This document shows, piece by piece, positions 63,329-64,000 of a stretch of 64,000 nt of DNA (position 1 is the stretch's first letter; each line of letters begins with the position of its first letter). The notes under the pieces were generated by a model, which did no database searches, was not told the DNA's origin, and was given only the letters and a program-made list of their open reading frames with translations. The stretch is from Hahellaceae bacterium (lineage in GTDB: Bacteria > Pseudomonadota > Gammaproteobacteria > Pseudomonadales > Oleiphilaceae). A program made the position numbers and the translations under genes. The DNA lies in contig JADGDV010000009.1 of assembly GCA_016744695.1 (NCBI GenBank), positions 1 to 64,000 of the forward strand, in the 5' to 3' direction.

Positions 63329-63955
63329 TTAAAGTGTTTTAGCTTTATCTGGGTTGTTGATGTAAGGGTTTTCGTTGCCCTGTATTTCGTTAATTCGTTT
63401 GTTTCTTTCAATTTCTGCTTCGTCTGGTGGGTCTATTTCATTCCAGATTTTTAAATCTTCTATGCTCCCCATTATAGGAAGTTCATAGCTTGTGTGCATA
63501 TAGAGCATAGCTCTAGCAATATCGCCTTTAATTTCTTTCGGTGGTTCAAGTAGTTGGAATGACTTACGGAAGTCGCATTGCTCCTTTTCTACCTCATTAC
63601 CCAATGAACCAAATCGTGCATTTTTTCGTTTTAATTCAAACCGGGCGTCTGCAGGTACGATGTTATGAAGGTCTGAGGTTATTTGGCGGTATTGTTCATT
63701 CTCATTTCTACATTGGCGAGGAGTGCCACAGCTTAAATGCTCGCGCACCCAGCCACTTGAATAAATATAGCTATTAGTTATGAGAATGTTCTTTTTGGTA
63801 AATGGCTTTTTACAATAAAAAGTAGTGCCACCGTTTTTGTATAGATCACCCCAAAAGTGTTTTTTTAGAGCGTTTTTTGGATCATTTAACGTTGTTTGCG
63901 CCTGAGTAACGGTGCAAAATAGAGATAATATGATTAGTTGCAGTAATTTATGCAT
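63329..63955 (-). CDS. endA: Secreted endonuclease I (EndA/Dns family)
   Basis: A periplasmic or secreted nuclease cutting DNA without base preference. The 208-residue protein has a signal peptide (about 1-19, ending TQA). Conserved parts: an E-H pair in WVREHL (family WEHVVPA), SDLHNIVPA near 92, CDFR near 128, EPPKEIKGDIARAMLYM near 138 and NKRINEIQGNENPY near 187. Cysteines for disulfides are present. The first catalytic block is unusually short and diverged, but the rest fits the family. No neighbour in the same operon. Confidence 0.85.
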   Translation of the reverse strand: MHKLLQLIILSLFCTVTQAQTTLNDPKNALKKHFWGDLYKNGGTTFYCKKPFTKKNILITNSYIYSSGWVREHLSCGTPRQCRNENEQYRQITSDLHNIVPADARFELKRKNARFGSLGNEVEKEQCDFRKSFQLLEPPKEIKGDIARAMLYMHTSYELPIMGSIEDLKIWNEIDPPDEAEIERNKRINEIQGNENPYINNPDKAKTL

Positions 63956-64000
63956 TTTTTTGCCTTAAAGCCGACTCGTTTCTGAGGTGAGAGATTAATG

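Noticed and set aside
63329-63955. Inactive endonuclease I
   Set aside because: The first catalytic block is diverged, but the E-H pair and later conserved segments remain, so loss of activity cannot be claimed.

Overview
The window looks like a chromosome segment of an AT-rich marine-type gammaproteobacterium. The block rsgA, orn, queG, nnr, tsaE, amiB, mutL, miaA, hfq, hflX, hflK, hflC, yjeT-like, hisZ, purA has the order I know from Pseudomonadales/Oceanospirillales. cmoA/cmoB, a BioC/BioH biotin cluster and a PsrA-type operator point the same way. I cannot name the genus. No rRNA or tRNA gene and no CRISPR array was found.

Positions 1-4750 are accessory DNA. Six cassette-like units are read leftward, each small gene followed by an imperfectly palindromic site with integron attC character. 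On the + strand each intact site begins TAACGCC and ends GGTTA. At the far left the array is cut by the 3' end (domains V and VI) of a group IIC intron. It lies in the orientation opposite to the cassettes and exactly at an attC inverse-core box, the hallmark of IIC-attC introns. No integron integrase is in the window. The array's upstream end shows only a lone core-like site, an 11-bp inverted repeat and a small gene of unknown function.

Positions 4895-21347 are housekeeping genes: ribosome maturation, RNA decay, tRNA modification, cell-wall amidase, mismatch repair, Hfq, the HflKC protease regulators, histidine and adenylate synthesis. Positions 21432-34516 are mostly leftward: tRNA cmo5U synthesis, a permease, SrkA kinase, FAD-linked oxidoreductases and a cobalamin cluster (cobO, an Fe-S protein, cobQ). 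Between them lies a rightward trio of an AraC-type HTH protein, a short-chain dehydrogenase and a DAO-family oxidase. Positions 34742-38528 hold a diguanylate cyclase and a purine-salvage operon.

Positions 38543-48081 look iron-related. A Fur-box-like site precedes a long rightward gene run: moxR, DUF58, a TgpA-like transglutaminase without its catalytic Cys, an FTR1 iron permease, a membrane protein and a di-heme oxidoreductase. The same Fur box faces an unlisted 54-residue membrane peptide on the other strand. A second, stronger Fur box precedes another unlisted 49-residue membrane peptide at 47932-48081.

Positions 48274-63955 hold comF, the biotin operon bioB-F-H-C-D with a palindromic repeat inserted just before bioH, the dTDP-rhamnose genes rfbB-A-C-D, a flagellar-like small protein paired with a SprA-type putative metalloprotease, two tandem acyl-CoA dehydrogenases and a secreted endonuclease I. 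The first dehydrogenase has a promoter overlapped by two abutting PsrA-like boxes.
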